Positions 32,664-39,862 of a stretch of 64,000 bases of DNA are shown here, in pieces. Under the pieces are notes generated by a model. It saw only the letters and a program-made list of their open reading frames with translations. It did not search any database and was not told the DNA's origin. Positions within the stretch are counted from its first letter, which is position 1. Each line of letters begins with the position of its first letter. A program made the translations under genes and the position numbers. The stretch covers positions 124,001 to 188,000 of the forward strand of contig JAFZIY010000026.1 in the NCBI GenBank assembly GCA_017554105.1. Direction: 5' to 3'. The DNA comes from Prevotella sp. (GTDB lineage: Bacteria > Bacteroidota > Bacteroidia > Bacteroidales > Bacteroidaceae).

Positions 32664-32671
32664 TACTTTTG
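32664..32671 (+). promoter_or_regulatory. -7 box of the CotH gene
   Basis: TACTTTTG 52 bases before the ATG; no TTG at the standard -33 distance. Confidence 0.5.
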
Positions 32672-32723
32672 CACCCGCAAACAGACAAAAACATTATAGA
32701 TTTTTATTTCTCAGTATTATTAC

Positions 32724-35567
32724 ATGAAAAAACATCAACAGACATTAACAGGCATGAGCATCAGGATGATTATGCTACAGTTCATCCTACTTTTATCGTC
32801 GGCAGCCTTGGCACAGAGTAGTGCAGAAAACAACTATTTGCCAACCTACAACCAAGACGTGACTCTGACAGAGACCAACCTGCCCATCGTGTTCATTGAC
32901 CTGTGCGGGCAGACCATACCTGACAAGGGTCAGGGGGAAATCGCAGCACACATGAGAATCATACACAATGGAGACGGACAGATTAACTATAGCGACACCG
33001 TGGCCTATCCTAACCAAACGGTGGACTACGACGGATGGATAGAAATAAAATACCGCGGAAACACATCGTTCGATGCTTCTGAGAAAAAACCATATTCCAT
33101 TACAACCCTCAAAAGCAACGTGCTGCCCAATGATGGAGGTGACAAGAAAAAGGTGAATATTCTCGGCATGGGAAAGGACAACAAATGGGCAGTGATAGCA
33201 CCATTTGCAGATAAAGTGATGTTCCGCGACATCCTTTCATACGAACTGGCACGGCCATGGATGGATTTCGTACCTCAAGCAAGACTGTGCGAGTTCGTCA
33301 TTAACGGCATCTACTATGGCATCTATGCCATTTCAGAAAGGGTGTCTAAAGGAAAGGACCGTCTCAACCTGCACGACCCAGGCGAGGATGAAGGAGACCT
33401 CACCGGCGATTATCTGGTGGAAATTGACCGCAGTAACGAGCCGCACTACGAGTCGAAATACCATCCTTGGAGCGATTTCGATGGTAATGAGTTGACTAAC
33501 ATAACCATCAACTATCAGTATAAGAGTCCAGGCGAGGAAGACTTCGACAATCTGCCAGAAGGAGCAATGGATGAACTGCACAACCAGATAGACCAAATGG
33601 AGGATGCCTTCGCCGCAGAAAACTACACCGAACTATATCCAGACTATATCGATGTCACCTCGTTCATCGACTACATGTTATCCACCGAGATAAGCATGAA
33701 CATCGACGGTTACCGTCTCTCCACCAGCCTTTACAAATACAGTGAGGCGAGGGCACGCAACGAAGGACTCGACTCAAGGTGGAAGATGTCCGTATGGGAC
33801 TACAACATAGCATGGGGCAATGCCAATTATAACGACGGGTACAAGACGAACGAGTGGCAATACGCCTTAAACACGAGGAAACCGGAGGAAGGCGGCGTGC
33901 CATTCTATTGGTACAAAATGGTGAAAGACCCTGCTTTTATGAGCCAGTTGAAACAACGTTGGGCTGATTACCGACAGTCGAACTATTCAGATGAGAGAAT
34001 CATGGCGACCGTCGATTCCCTTGCAACTCTGCTCACAGAATATGGCGCGGTAGAAAGAAACAATGATGCGTGGTATCTCTTAGAGCGCGAGGTATGGCCC
34101 AATGCGTATGTTGGAAATTCTTATGAGAACGAGATAAATTACCTGAAGGACTGGATACGCAAGCGTCTGAAGTTCATGGACAAGCAGTTGCTCGGAACAA
34201 AGCAAGAAGAGACAGAGCCACTGGAGGTTACCGCGGGGTGGAATGCGGATGTCATTGCCGAGGAAAGACCGGTATCAGAATACACAAACAACTCCATTGA
34301 TGGAGAAAACAATGTTTTTTATTCCGAGGCTTTGGATGAATGGAATGACAACAGCGGACTGCCAAACGACGGGATTGTGGTTTCGGTAGCGACGGATGCC
34401 ACATATCAGTTGGCTCCATACGATGACAACAACTGCGTCATGCTCTGCCAAGAAGGAGATAACGCAATGGTGTATTTCAATGACCAGTTCAGTACTAAAG
34501 GTATCTATATGCTTGGCACCAGTGGTGACGGCGAATCTGAATTGGAAGTGACTGTTTACTACATGGAAGACACGGACGGCGAACTGCACACCGTAACAAT
34601 TCCCGATTGGTATGTACTGCATGAAGAATTAGACGGAACAGAGGCGAGAGGCGCGCTTGGTAGATTTAATCGCTCAGATGATACGGTTTATCCAGACAAC
34701 AACTTTTGCCTATACGACATCTATGTACCCACCAATCCTGACAAAAATATCTATGCGATAGGTCTGACCCAGAAAAGTGACGGTTCGAGAGCAGCGGTGT
34801 TTGCTTTATCGAAGATAGTGGAAACGCTGGACATCATACTACCTGATGACGACAGTAATTCTGAGTTTAAAAACAGCGAGATTGTCACAAAATACAATAC
34901 AAGCACAGCCGACCAAGTGACACTTAAAGGACGCACTTTATTCAAGGACAACACATGGAACACGCTCACACTACCCTTCTCACTGACTGACCTTACTGGT
35001 ACTCCACTCGAAGGCGCCACGATTAAGACTTTGGAAAGCTCGTCGTATAACGACGGCACACTGACGCTTAACTTCAGCGACAACCAGACGGAAGTGAATG
35101 CCGGGACACCATACATAGTGAAATGGGAAAGCGGAGAAGACATCAAAGACCCTGTGTTTACCAAAGTGATAATAGACAATAATCTCGGAACAGTGGACAC
35201 CGAGGCCGTGACATTCGAGGGATTCTATTCGCCTTATGTCATCAGCGGAATAAATCGGAAAGTCCTCTATATGGGAGCAGACAACACTCTCTACTATCCA
35301 AAATCGGCAATGACAATAGGAGCATGCCGGGCACTGTTCCACCTGAAGGGTGACATCGTAGCTGGCGACGTATCAAGCAATACAGGTGCAAAGGTCATAG
35401 TGATGAACTTCGGTGATGAGACAACCTCTATCGACATACCGGCAATCATCGATTACAAGACATCTGCAAGCGAAACGTGGTTCACTGTCGACGGACAGAG
35501 ACTGAATGGCAAGCCGGCAAAGAAGGGAGTATATATCCACAACGGCAAAAAGACTGTTGTTGAATAG
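32724..35567 (+). CDS. Secreted CotH-kinase family protein with T9SS-like C-terminus
   Basis: 947 residues. The signal peptide is hydrophobic at about 12-30 (LLLSSAALAQ). The CotH domain spans about 45-500: IEIKYRGNTSFDASEKKPYSI, KDNKWAVIAPFADKVMFRD, CEFVINGIYYGIYAISERV and the active-site region WKMSVWDYNIAWGNANYND. Bacterial CotH proteins are atypical kinases, best known from spore coats; Bacteroidetes use many as surface proteins of unknown target. About 500-680 is a lectin-like beta region, then two beta-rich repeats. The C-terminus (WFTVDGQRLNGKPAKKGVYI then HNGKKTVVE) resembles T9SS sorting tails in Prevotella. It would be exported via the PorT-containing system (inference). Confidence 0.87.
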   Translation: MKKHQQTLTGMSIRMIMLQFILLLSSAALAQSSAENNYLPTYNQDVTLTETNLPIVFIDLCGQTIPDKGQGEIAAHMRIIHNGDGQINYSDTVAYPNQTVDYDGWIEIKYRGNTSFDASEKKPYSITTLKSNVLPNDGGDKKKVNILGMGKDNKWAVIAPFADKVMFRDILSYELARPWMDFVPQARLCEFVINGIYYGIYAISERVSKGKDRLNLHDPGEDEGDLTGDYLVEIDRSNEPHYESKYHPWSDFDGNELTNITINYQYKSPGEEDFDNLPEGAMDELHNQIDQMEDAFAAENYTELYPDYIDVTSFIDYMLSTEISMNIDGYRLSTSLYKYSEARARNEGLDSRWKMSVWDYNIAWGNANYNDGYKTNEWQYALNTRKPEEGGVPFYWYKMVKDPAFMSQLKQRWADYRQSNYSDERIMATVDSLATLLTEYGAVERNNDAWYLLEREVWPNAYVGNSYENEINYLKDWIRKRLKFMDKQLLGTKQEETEPLEVTAGWNADVIAEERPVSEYTNNSIDGENNVFYSEALDEWNDNSGLPNDGIVVSVATDATYQLAPYDDNNCVMLCQEGDNAMVYFNDQFSTKGIYMLGTSGDGESELEVTVYYMEDTDGELHTVTIPDWYVLHEELDGTEARGALGRFNRSDDTVYPDNNFCLYDIYVPTNPDKNIYAIGLTQKSDGSRAAVFALSKIVETLDIILPDDDSNSEFKNSEIVTKYNTSTADQVTLKGRTLFKDNTWNTLTLPFSLTDLTGTPLEGATIKTLESSSYNDGTLTLNFSDNQTEVNAGTPYIVKWESGEDIKDPVFTKVIIDNNLGTVDTEAVTFEGFYSPYVISGINRKVLYMGADNTLYYPKSAMTIGACRALFHLKGDIVAGDVSSNTGAKVIVMNFGDETTSIDIPAIIDYKTSASETWFTVDGQRLNGKPAKKGVYIHNGKKTVVE

Positions 35568-35601
35568 TATTCCTTGGTATCCTCATGGGTATAATGTCAT
35601 G

Positions 35602-35650
35602 ATGTTGTTTTCGGGAAAACCTTATGTGTACCCGAAAACAACATTATATT
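35602..35650 (+). terminator. Terminator after the CotH gene
   Basis: Perfect 14-base stem ATGTTGTTTTCGGG (35602-35615) with 35631-35644, followed by TATATTATTG. Confidence 0.75.
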
Positions 35651-35660
35651 ATTGTTACTC

Positions 35661-35691
35661 TTGCAGTTATGAAAAATAATTATTATCTTTG
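35661..35691 (+). promoter_or_regulatory. Promoter of the rlpA-like gene
   Basis: TTG (35661-35663) and TATCTTTG (35684-35691), 20-base spacer. Confidence 0.75.
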
Positions 35692-35731
35692 CAGCCCACA
35701 TAAGATAGTAAATCAAATGTTTAACTACTAA

Positions 35732-35783
35732 CCGGCGTAAAGGTTTCCGCCATTTATGTCAGCGGAAAGCTCAGTAAAGCCGA
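35732..35783 (+). promoter_or_regulatory. Structured 5' leader of the rlpA-like gene
   Basis: About 100 bases separate the promoter from the ATG. They can form a hairpin TTTCCGC (35744-35750) with GCGGAAA (35762-35768), enclosed by CGGC (35733-35736) with GCCG (35779-35782). Similar words GCGTAAAGG and CAGTAAAGCC flank the inner stem. Possibly a regulatory RNA; no known riboswitch class was matched. Confidence 0.4.
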
Positions 35784-35797
35784 CTAACAATAATGTT

Positions 35798-36175
35798 ATG
35801 AAAAGATTTTTAAGCATCATCATCCTAATGCTCACGCTATGCGTCGCCACAGCTGACGCACAGGAGAAGGGCATCGCAAGTTACTATGGACTGAAAGCAC
35901 ACGGACGCAAGACCTACAGCGGAGAAAGACACGACGCCTACGGATATGTCTGTGCCCACAAGAAACACCCCATGGGGACCAAACTGAAAGTCACCAACCA
36001 GCAGAACGGAAAGAGCGTGGTGGTGAAGGTGAACGACCGCGGACCATTCCACAAGGGATGGATTGTCGATCTCTCGTGGCAGGCAGCCAAGGACCTGGGC
36101 ATCCTCTCACAAGGAATAGCACCCGTTGTCGTTGAGGTTGTGAAAGGAGAAGCAAAGGAAGAAAAGAAGGAATAA
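35798..36175 (+). CDS. RlpA-like double-psi beta-barrel protein
   Basis: 125 residues from ATG 35798, which begins the signal peptide (MKRFLSIIILMLTLCVATAD). The upstream in-frame ATG at 35756 lies in the leader hairpin. The single DPBB domain has GIASYYGLKAHGRKTYSGE, GYVCAHKKHPMGTKLKVTN and KVNDRGPFHKGWIVDLSW, with the conserved Asp of RlpA lytic transglycosylases. RlpA cleaves denuded glycan strands in E. coli relatives; no SPOR domain is present here, so septal targeting is not expected. The C-terminus is Lys/Glu-rich. Confidence 0.88.
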   Translation: MKRFLSIIILMLTLCVATADAQEKGIASYYGLKAHGRKTYSGERHDAYGYVCAHKKHPMGTKLKVTNQQNGKSVVVKVNDRGPFHKGWIVDLSWQAAKDLGILSQGIAPVVVEVVKGEAKEEKKE

Positions 36176-36190
36176 CAAAAACCGATATTG

Positions 36191-36329
36191 TTACCAGCCG
36201 TTGGTAGGGTTGTTACCAGTGGCTGGTAACCTTGTTACCTGTATCTGGTAACACGATTACCGATGCTTGGTAATGACATTACCAAACGGCTGGTAAGACG
36301 ATTACCAAATTGATGTGAAAAGTTGGTAG
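36191..36329 (+). repeat. Tandem array of TTACCA...TGGTAA palindromes, 22-base period (locus B)
   Basis: Units start at 36191, 36213, 36235, 36257 and 36279 (17, 17, 17, 17 and 18 bases), separated by five-base spacers (GGTTG, CCTTG, CACGA, TGACA), then a long-looped terminal copy at 36302-36329. It is the same family as at 5150-5296, again directly after a plus-strand gene. It lies between rlpA and gdhA; the rest of that gap holds the gdhA promoter. Confidence 0.85.
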
Positions 36330-36438
36330 AATGCCGACCATGAAGCAGTGGTGGTCATATACATTTACACACCGCAACATGAGCGACAGAAATTGCCTCT
36401 GAGAAACACATAAAAAGCGAAAAAAAACACGTTTTTAC

Positions 36439-36469
36439 TTGGAAGTTTCAAATAAAAAAACTAATTTTG
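36439..36469 (+). promoter_or_regulatory. Promoter of gdhA
   Basis: TTG (36439-36441) and TAATTTTG (36462-36469), 20-base spacer, 57 bases before the ATG. Confidence 0.75.
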
Positions 36470-36525
36470 CTGCAAATACCAGACGATAAGTCAAAGTATA
36501 ATCCTTAAATAAAAAACACAATACT

Positions 36526-37863
36526 ATGGAAGTTGAGAAAATAATGCAAGGTCTGGAGCGTAAGCATCCAGGTGAGGCAGAGTATCTGCAGGCAGTGAGA
36601 GAGGTGCTGACATCTATTGTTGATGTGTATAACAAGCACCCTGAGTTTGAAAAAGCAAAACTCATCGAGCGCCTTGTCGAGCCAGAACGCATCACCACAT
36701 TCCGCGTTCCCTGGGTAGATGACAAGGGCGAGGTACAGGTGAACATCGGCTACCGCGTGCAGTTCAACAGCGCCATCGGTCCGTATAAAGGCGGACTGAG
36801 ATTCCATCCTTCTGTTAACCTTTCAATCCTTAAGTTCCTCGGTTTCGAGCAGACATTCAAGAACGCACTCACCACCCTCCCCATGGGTGGTGGCAAGGGT
36901 GGTTCCGACTTCGCACCGCGCGGCAAGAGCGACGCTGAGATTATGCGCTTCTGCCAGGCCTTCATGTGCGAGCTTTACAAGGTGATTGGTCCCGACATGG
37001 ATGTTCCTGCCGGTGATATCGGCGTGGGCGGACGCGAGATTGGTTATCTCTTTGGAATGTACAAGAAACTGACAAGCCAGTTCCACGGTGCCACACTGAC
37101 CGGAAAGGGACTGGAATGGGGCGGTTCTATATTGCGACCAGAGGCAACAGGCTTCGGTGCGCTCTACTTCGTTCACCACATGCTCGACAATGCAGGCATT
37201 GACATCAAGGGCAAGACGGTGGCACTCTCCGGATTCGGAAACGTGGCATGGGGCGCTGCTACCAAGGCAACAGAACTGGGTGCAAAGGTAATTACCATCT
37301 CCGGACCTGACGGATATATCTACGACCCGGAGGGCATCAGCGGTGAGAAGATAGAGTACCTGCTCGAACTGAGAGCAAGCGGAAACGACATCTGCGAGCC
37401 ATACGCTGAGGAATTCCCAGGTGCCACATTCTATCCAGGCAAGAAACCTTGGGAGCAGAAAGCAGACATCTACCTGCCATGTGCCACACAGAACGAGTTG
37501 AACGGTGCCGACGCTGATATGATTCTCGCCAACAAGCCCGACTGCGTGGCAGAGGTGTCCAACATGGGATGTACGGCAGAGGCTGTCGATAAGTTCATTG
37601 CCGCCAAACAACTCTTCGCTCCCGGCAAGGCAGTGAATGCCGGTGGTGTCGCCACATCAGGACTTGAGATGACTCAGAACTCAATGCGTATGTCATGGAG
37701 TGCCGAGGAAGTTGACGAGAAACTGCACACCATCATGAAGGGTATTCACGAGCAGTGCATGAAGTACGGTCAGGAAGACGGTTACATCAACTACGTCAAA
37801 GGTGCCAACATCGCCGGATTTATGAAGGTTGCTAATGCAATGATGGCACAAGGAATCGTGTAA
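36526..37863 (+). CDS. gdhA: NADP-type glutamate dehydrogenase
   Basis: 445 residues, the size of hexameric bacterial GDH. Substrate and catalytic segments: YRVQFNSAIGPYKGGLRFHP, LPMGGGKGGSDFAPRGKSD (active-site Lys), VPAGDIGVGGREIGYLFGMY. The nucleotide-binding domain has VALSGFGNVAWGAATKATE. It aminates 2-oxoglutarate with ammonium; in Prevotella-like anaerobes it is a main ammonia-assimilation route. The sequence type matches NADPH-dependent enzymes, but cofactor use is not proved by sequence. Monocistronic. Confidence 0.96.
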   Translation: MEVEKIMQGLERKHPGEAEYLQAVREVLTSIVDVYNKHPEFEKAKLIERLVEPERITTFRVPWVDDKGEVQVNIGYRVQFNSAIGPYKGGLRFHPSVNLSILKFLGFEQTFKNALTTLPMGGGKGGSDFAPRGKSDAEIMRFCQAFMCELYKVIGPDMDVPAGDIGVGGREIGYLFGMYKKLTSQFHGATLTGKGLEWGGSILRPEATGFGALYFVHHMLDNAGIDIKGKTVALSGFGNVAWGAATKATELGAKVITISGPDGYIYDPEGISGEKIEYLLELRASGNDICEPYAEEFPGATFYPGKKPWEQKADIYLPCATQNELNGADADMILANKPDCVAEVSNMGCTAEAVDKFIAAKQLFAPGKAVNAGGVATSGLEMTQNSMRMSWSAEEVDEKLHTIMKGIHEQCMKYGQEDGYINYVKGANIAGFMKVANAMMAQGIV

Positions 37864-37929
37864 ATATGATGGTACAACATTGATCGTCGTACGAATTACA
37901 CTCTATATTCTAAATGTTTTTAATGTTAG

Positions 37930-37963
37930 CCTGGGCAAGTCGTGAGATTTGTCCAGGATTTTG
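37930..37963 (+). terminator. Terminator of gdhA
   Basis: CCTGGGCAA (37930-37938) with TTGTCCAGG (37949-37957), one wobble pair, then ATTTTGTTTG. Confidence 0.75.
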
Positions 37964-38182
37964 TTTGACAAAAAGACATGCTTTTGGACAGAAAGACATA
38001 AATGAGTTAGGAGTTAGGAATTAGGAGATAGGAGGTAGGAGGTAAGTGGTATGAGGTAAGAATAAATAAGGTCTTATAGTCCCCCCCAGGGGGGATTATG
38101 GGGGGCAGGGGATTAAGGGGGCTTTCCCATTTACAAAAACAAGAGAAACTCTTTTAATGATTTCAATCTTTCAGATTATTGT

Positions 38183-38470
38183 TTGGCGTTGATGTTGCCT
38201 GTCTGTAAACGAGTTTACGTCATTCACCATCAACACCAACCAACGCATTCCATGCTGTGAAATCAGTAAAAGCAAAAACAACGCTTACGCTAAAAATCGG
38301 CTGCGCATAACTATACCACTGTTTTTTAGGTTTGAAGAACCGGTGTTTTTTCCCATGCAAGTAGGTAAAGCCTCGGGAAGAGGCGAAGATGCTAGACAGA
38401 AGTTTTTATCTGGAAACTCGTTTCCAAGGAAAAACAGCTGGATTGAATCTTATAAGGGCTCAAGCCCTTA
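38183..38470. ncRNA. Candidate structured non-coding RNA
   Basis: Consecutive helices can be drawn: GTTGATG (38188-38194) with CATCAAC (38228-38234), enclosing GTAAA-CGAG-TTTAC (38205-38218); GGTT/AACC (38329-38341) inside CACTG/CGGTG; GCCTC-GGGAA-GAGGC (38370-38384); GGAAA-CTCG-TTTCC (38412-38425); TAAGGGC-TCAA-GCCCTTA (38453-38470). Loops CGAG and CTCG are complementary. No reading frame fits. The strand is undecided, since no clear promoter was found. Confidence 0.4.
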
Positions 38471-38511
38471 CATACTGACATGGGAGTTCTTTTAGGTTTT
38501 TGTTATTGGGC

Positions 38512-38553
38512 TAAAAAAACAGAAAGACAAATCTTTTCTTTTTGTCTTTCTGT
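38512..38553 (-). terminator. Terminator of the glycine-zipper lipoprotein gene
   Basis: Minus strand: ACAGAAAGACAAA (38541-38553) with TTTGTCTTTCTGT (38519-38531), then TTTTTTT. About 70 bases beyond the stop codon. Confidence 0.8.
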
Positions 38554-38622
38554 CCTTATTATTTATGTCTTTATGTCTAAACCCCTTATGTCTTTATGTC
38601 CAAACATGTCTTTTTGTCTAAA

Positions 38623-39456
38623 CTATCGGCGGCTAGTAGGAACATCGAACTCCGTGATACGTGATGTCACTTGTTCCTTTCCTTGTATTGCACGCACACG
38701 GAAGCGAGCACGACCATCCTTCAGTCGGTTGCCAGCCTGCACCGTTGCGGTATAGCGTATTCCCCGATGTGGCGGGATTCTCTCAACGTGAATCGATGGC
38801 GAGATAAATATCTGTCTTGAACCCGTGGTCTCCTCCACTATCGGCTGAACGTCGTATAACATACGGTCGGAGTTGTTGAACACCTCAAAGATTACCTTCG
38901 ATGTCTCGCCGGCACGCAGCACGTTGTCAGTATTGTCGTCCACGAAACGCGCATTGCGAATCTCCAGTTCAGGGTTGAACGTCACGCTCGAGCCACTGCC
39001 GTTCTTGTACGTCGGGTCATAGGAACGGGGGGTAACAGCGCTGTAATGACCATTATAGTCCTGGTCGTTATAGTCGTAGATGCGGTCGTCACCGCTGTTA
39101 GTAGGATCAAACCCGCTGTCGTCCATACGTCTCTGCTCGTAGTCACGGTTGTCGTATGTGCCGCGTCGGTCGTAACGATAATCATAGTCACGCTGACGAC
39201 GCTCGCGAGCCTCTTCCCTACGCTCCTGCTGTGCCTGTTCCGTAGCACTACCCACGGCAGCACCAACCACTGCACCACCAGCCATACCTATGATTGTTCC
39301 GATATCACTGCCACGAGGGCCACCAGCGATTCCACCTATGGCAGAACCAAGAATAGCACCGATGCCTGAGCCCTGATATGCTCCAACACCCGTATATGTG
39401 GTGCAGCCGCTGAGTAACAGCGAAGCGCACGCAACAGTCATTATTACTTTTTTCAT
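38623..39456 (-). CDS. Glycine-zipper lipoprotein
   Basis: 277 residues. Lipoprotein signal ACASLLLSGCTTY (Cys about residue 18). Next comes a glycine zipper of the outer-membrane type (GIGAILGSAIGGIAGG and GTIIGMAGGAVVGAAVGSA, about 31-70), then an Arg/Asp/Tyr-rich disordered stretch (about 75-160). The C-terminal domain is beta-rich (VIFEVFNNSDRMLYDVQPIV, IRYTATVQAGNRLKDGRARF), resembling an Ig-like fold. Likely an envelope lipoprotein inserted in or attached to the outer membrane. Monocistronic, with own promoter box and terminator. Confidence 0.8.
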   Translation of the reverse strand: MKKVIMTVACASLLLSGCTTYTGVGAYQGSGIGAILGSAIGGIAGGPRGSDIGTIIGMAGGAVVGAAVGSATEQAQQERREEARERRQRDYDYRYDRRGTYDNRDYEQRRMDDSGFDPTNSGDDRIYDYNDQDYNGHYSAVTPRSYDPTYKNGSGSSVTFNPELEIRNARFVDDNTDNVLRAGETSKVIFEVFNNSDRMLYDVQPIVEETTGSRQIFISPSIHVERIPPHRGIRYTATVQAGNRLKDGRARFRVRAIQGKEQVTSRITEFDVPTSRR

Positions 39457-39491
39457 GTCTCTTAGGTTTTAGTCCGTTAATGTTTTCGGGG

Positions 39492-39499
39492 CAAAGATA
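39492..39499 (-). promoter_or_regulatory. -7 box of the glycine-zipper lipoprotein gene
   Basis: TATCTTTG on the minus strand, 35 bases before the ATG; -33 element unclear. Confidence 0.5.
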
Positions 39500-39581
39500 T
39501 TCATTTTACCCGAAACGAAAATGAAAATTCCCCTATTTTAACATAGGGAAATCCCTAAAGGCCAAACATTTAACATCTATT

Positions 39582-39618
39582 AAAAGCCCCTGACACAATC
39601 GTTGTGCCAGGGGCTTTT
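39582..39618 (-). terminator. Terminator of the large surface-protein operon
   Basis: 17-base stem, 39582-39598 with 39602-39618 (AAAAGCCCCTGACACAA, one wobble), loop TCG. It follows the 66-residue gene on the minus strand. Confidence 0.88.
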
Positions 39619-39652
39619 TAAAGGTTAAATACGTTACAAGTGTTATAGAAAA

Positions 39653-39853
39653 CTACTTGTCTATTTTCTCTTTCTCTTCATCAGACCACACGTCTTTGAT
39701 GGGTGCGGCGATTTCTTCGTCATCATTAACAACGTCATCCGTAGTCTTACCTTCCGGGTCAGCAGGAGTCGGGGATGTTTCAATAACTTCCATTAACTCG
39801 GCCCCATAGGGTAAAGCTTCCACTCCTGGAGCTAGATACTTTCTCTTTTCCAT
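39653..39853 (-). CDS. Small acidic protein downstream of the giant surface protein
   Basis: 66 residues, no signal peptide. The N-terminus MEKRKYLAPGVEALPYGAEL matches a pattern seen in many short Bacteroidetes proteins (K-Y-x-x-P-x-V-E ... M/L-E); the rest is strongly acidic (DDVVNDDEEIAAP, WSDEEKEKIDK). The ATG lies 9 bases after the stop of the 1746-residue gene and a strong terminator follows, so the two are one transcript. Function unknown. Options include a chaperone-like or processing partner of the big protein, or an unrelated peptide. Confidence 0.65.
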   Translation of the reverse strand: MEKRKYLAPGVEALPYGAELMEVIETSPTPADPEGKTTDDVVNDDEEIAAPIKDVWSDEEKEKIDK

Positions 39854-39862
39854 TAACTAAAA

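Larger units (their letters stand above)
37963..38623. repeat. Gene-free region bounded by GACAAAAAGACAT inverted repeats
   Basis: The left end (37963-38000) and the reverse complement of the right end (38585-38623) share GACAAAAAGACATG and GGACA-AAAGACATA words with roughly 85% identity. The right arm touches the stop of the glycine-zipper gene. Inside are low-complexity TAGGAGGTA repeats (38003-38060), a C/G-run palindrome (38082-38118), the structured segment at 38183-38470 and the terminator at 38512-38553. Confidence 0.45.

Noticed and set aside
38183..38470. tmRNA, RNase P RNA or SRP RNA
   Set aside because: None of their conserved cores was found on either strand.
38480..38755. 91-residue plus-strand frame
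   Set aside because: Low-complexity GACATAAAGACAT repeats and antisense to the glycine-zipper gene; no plausible protein features.
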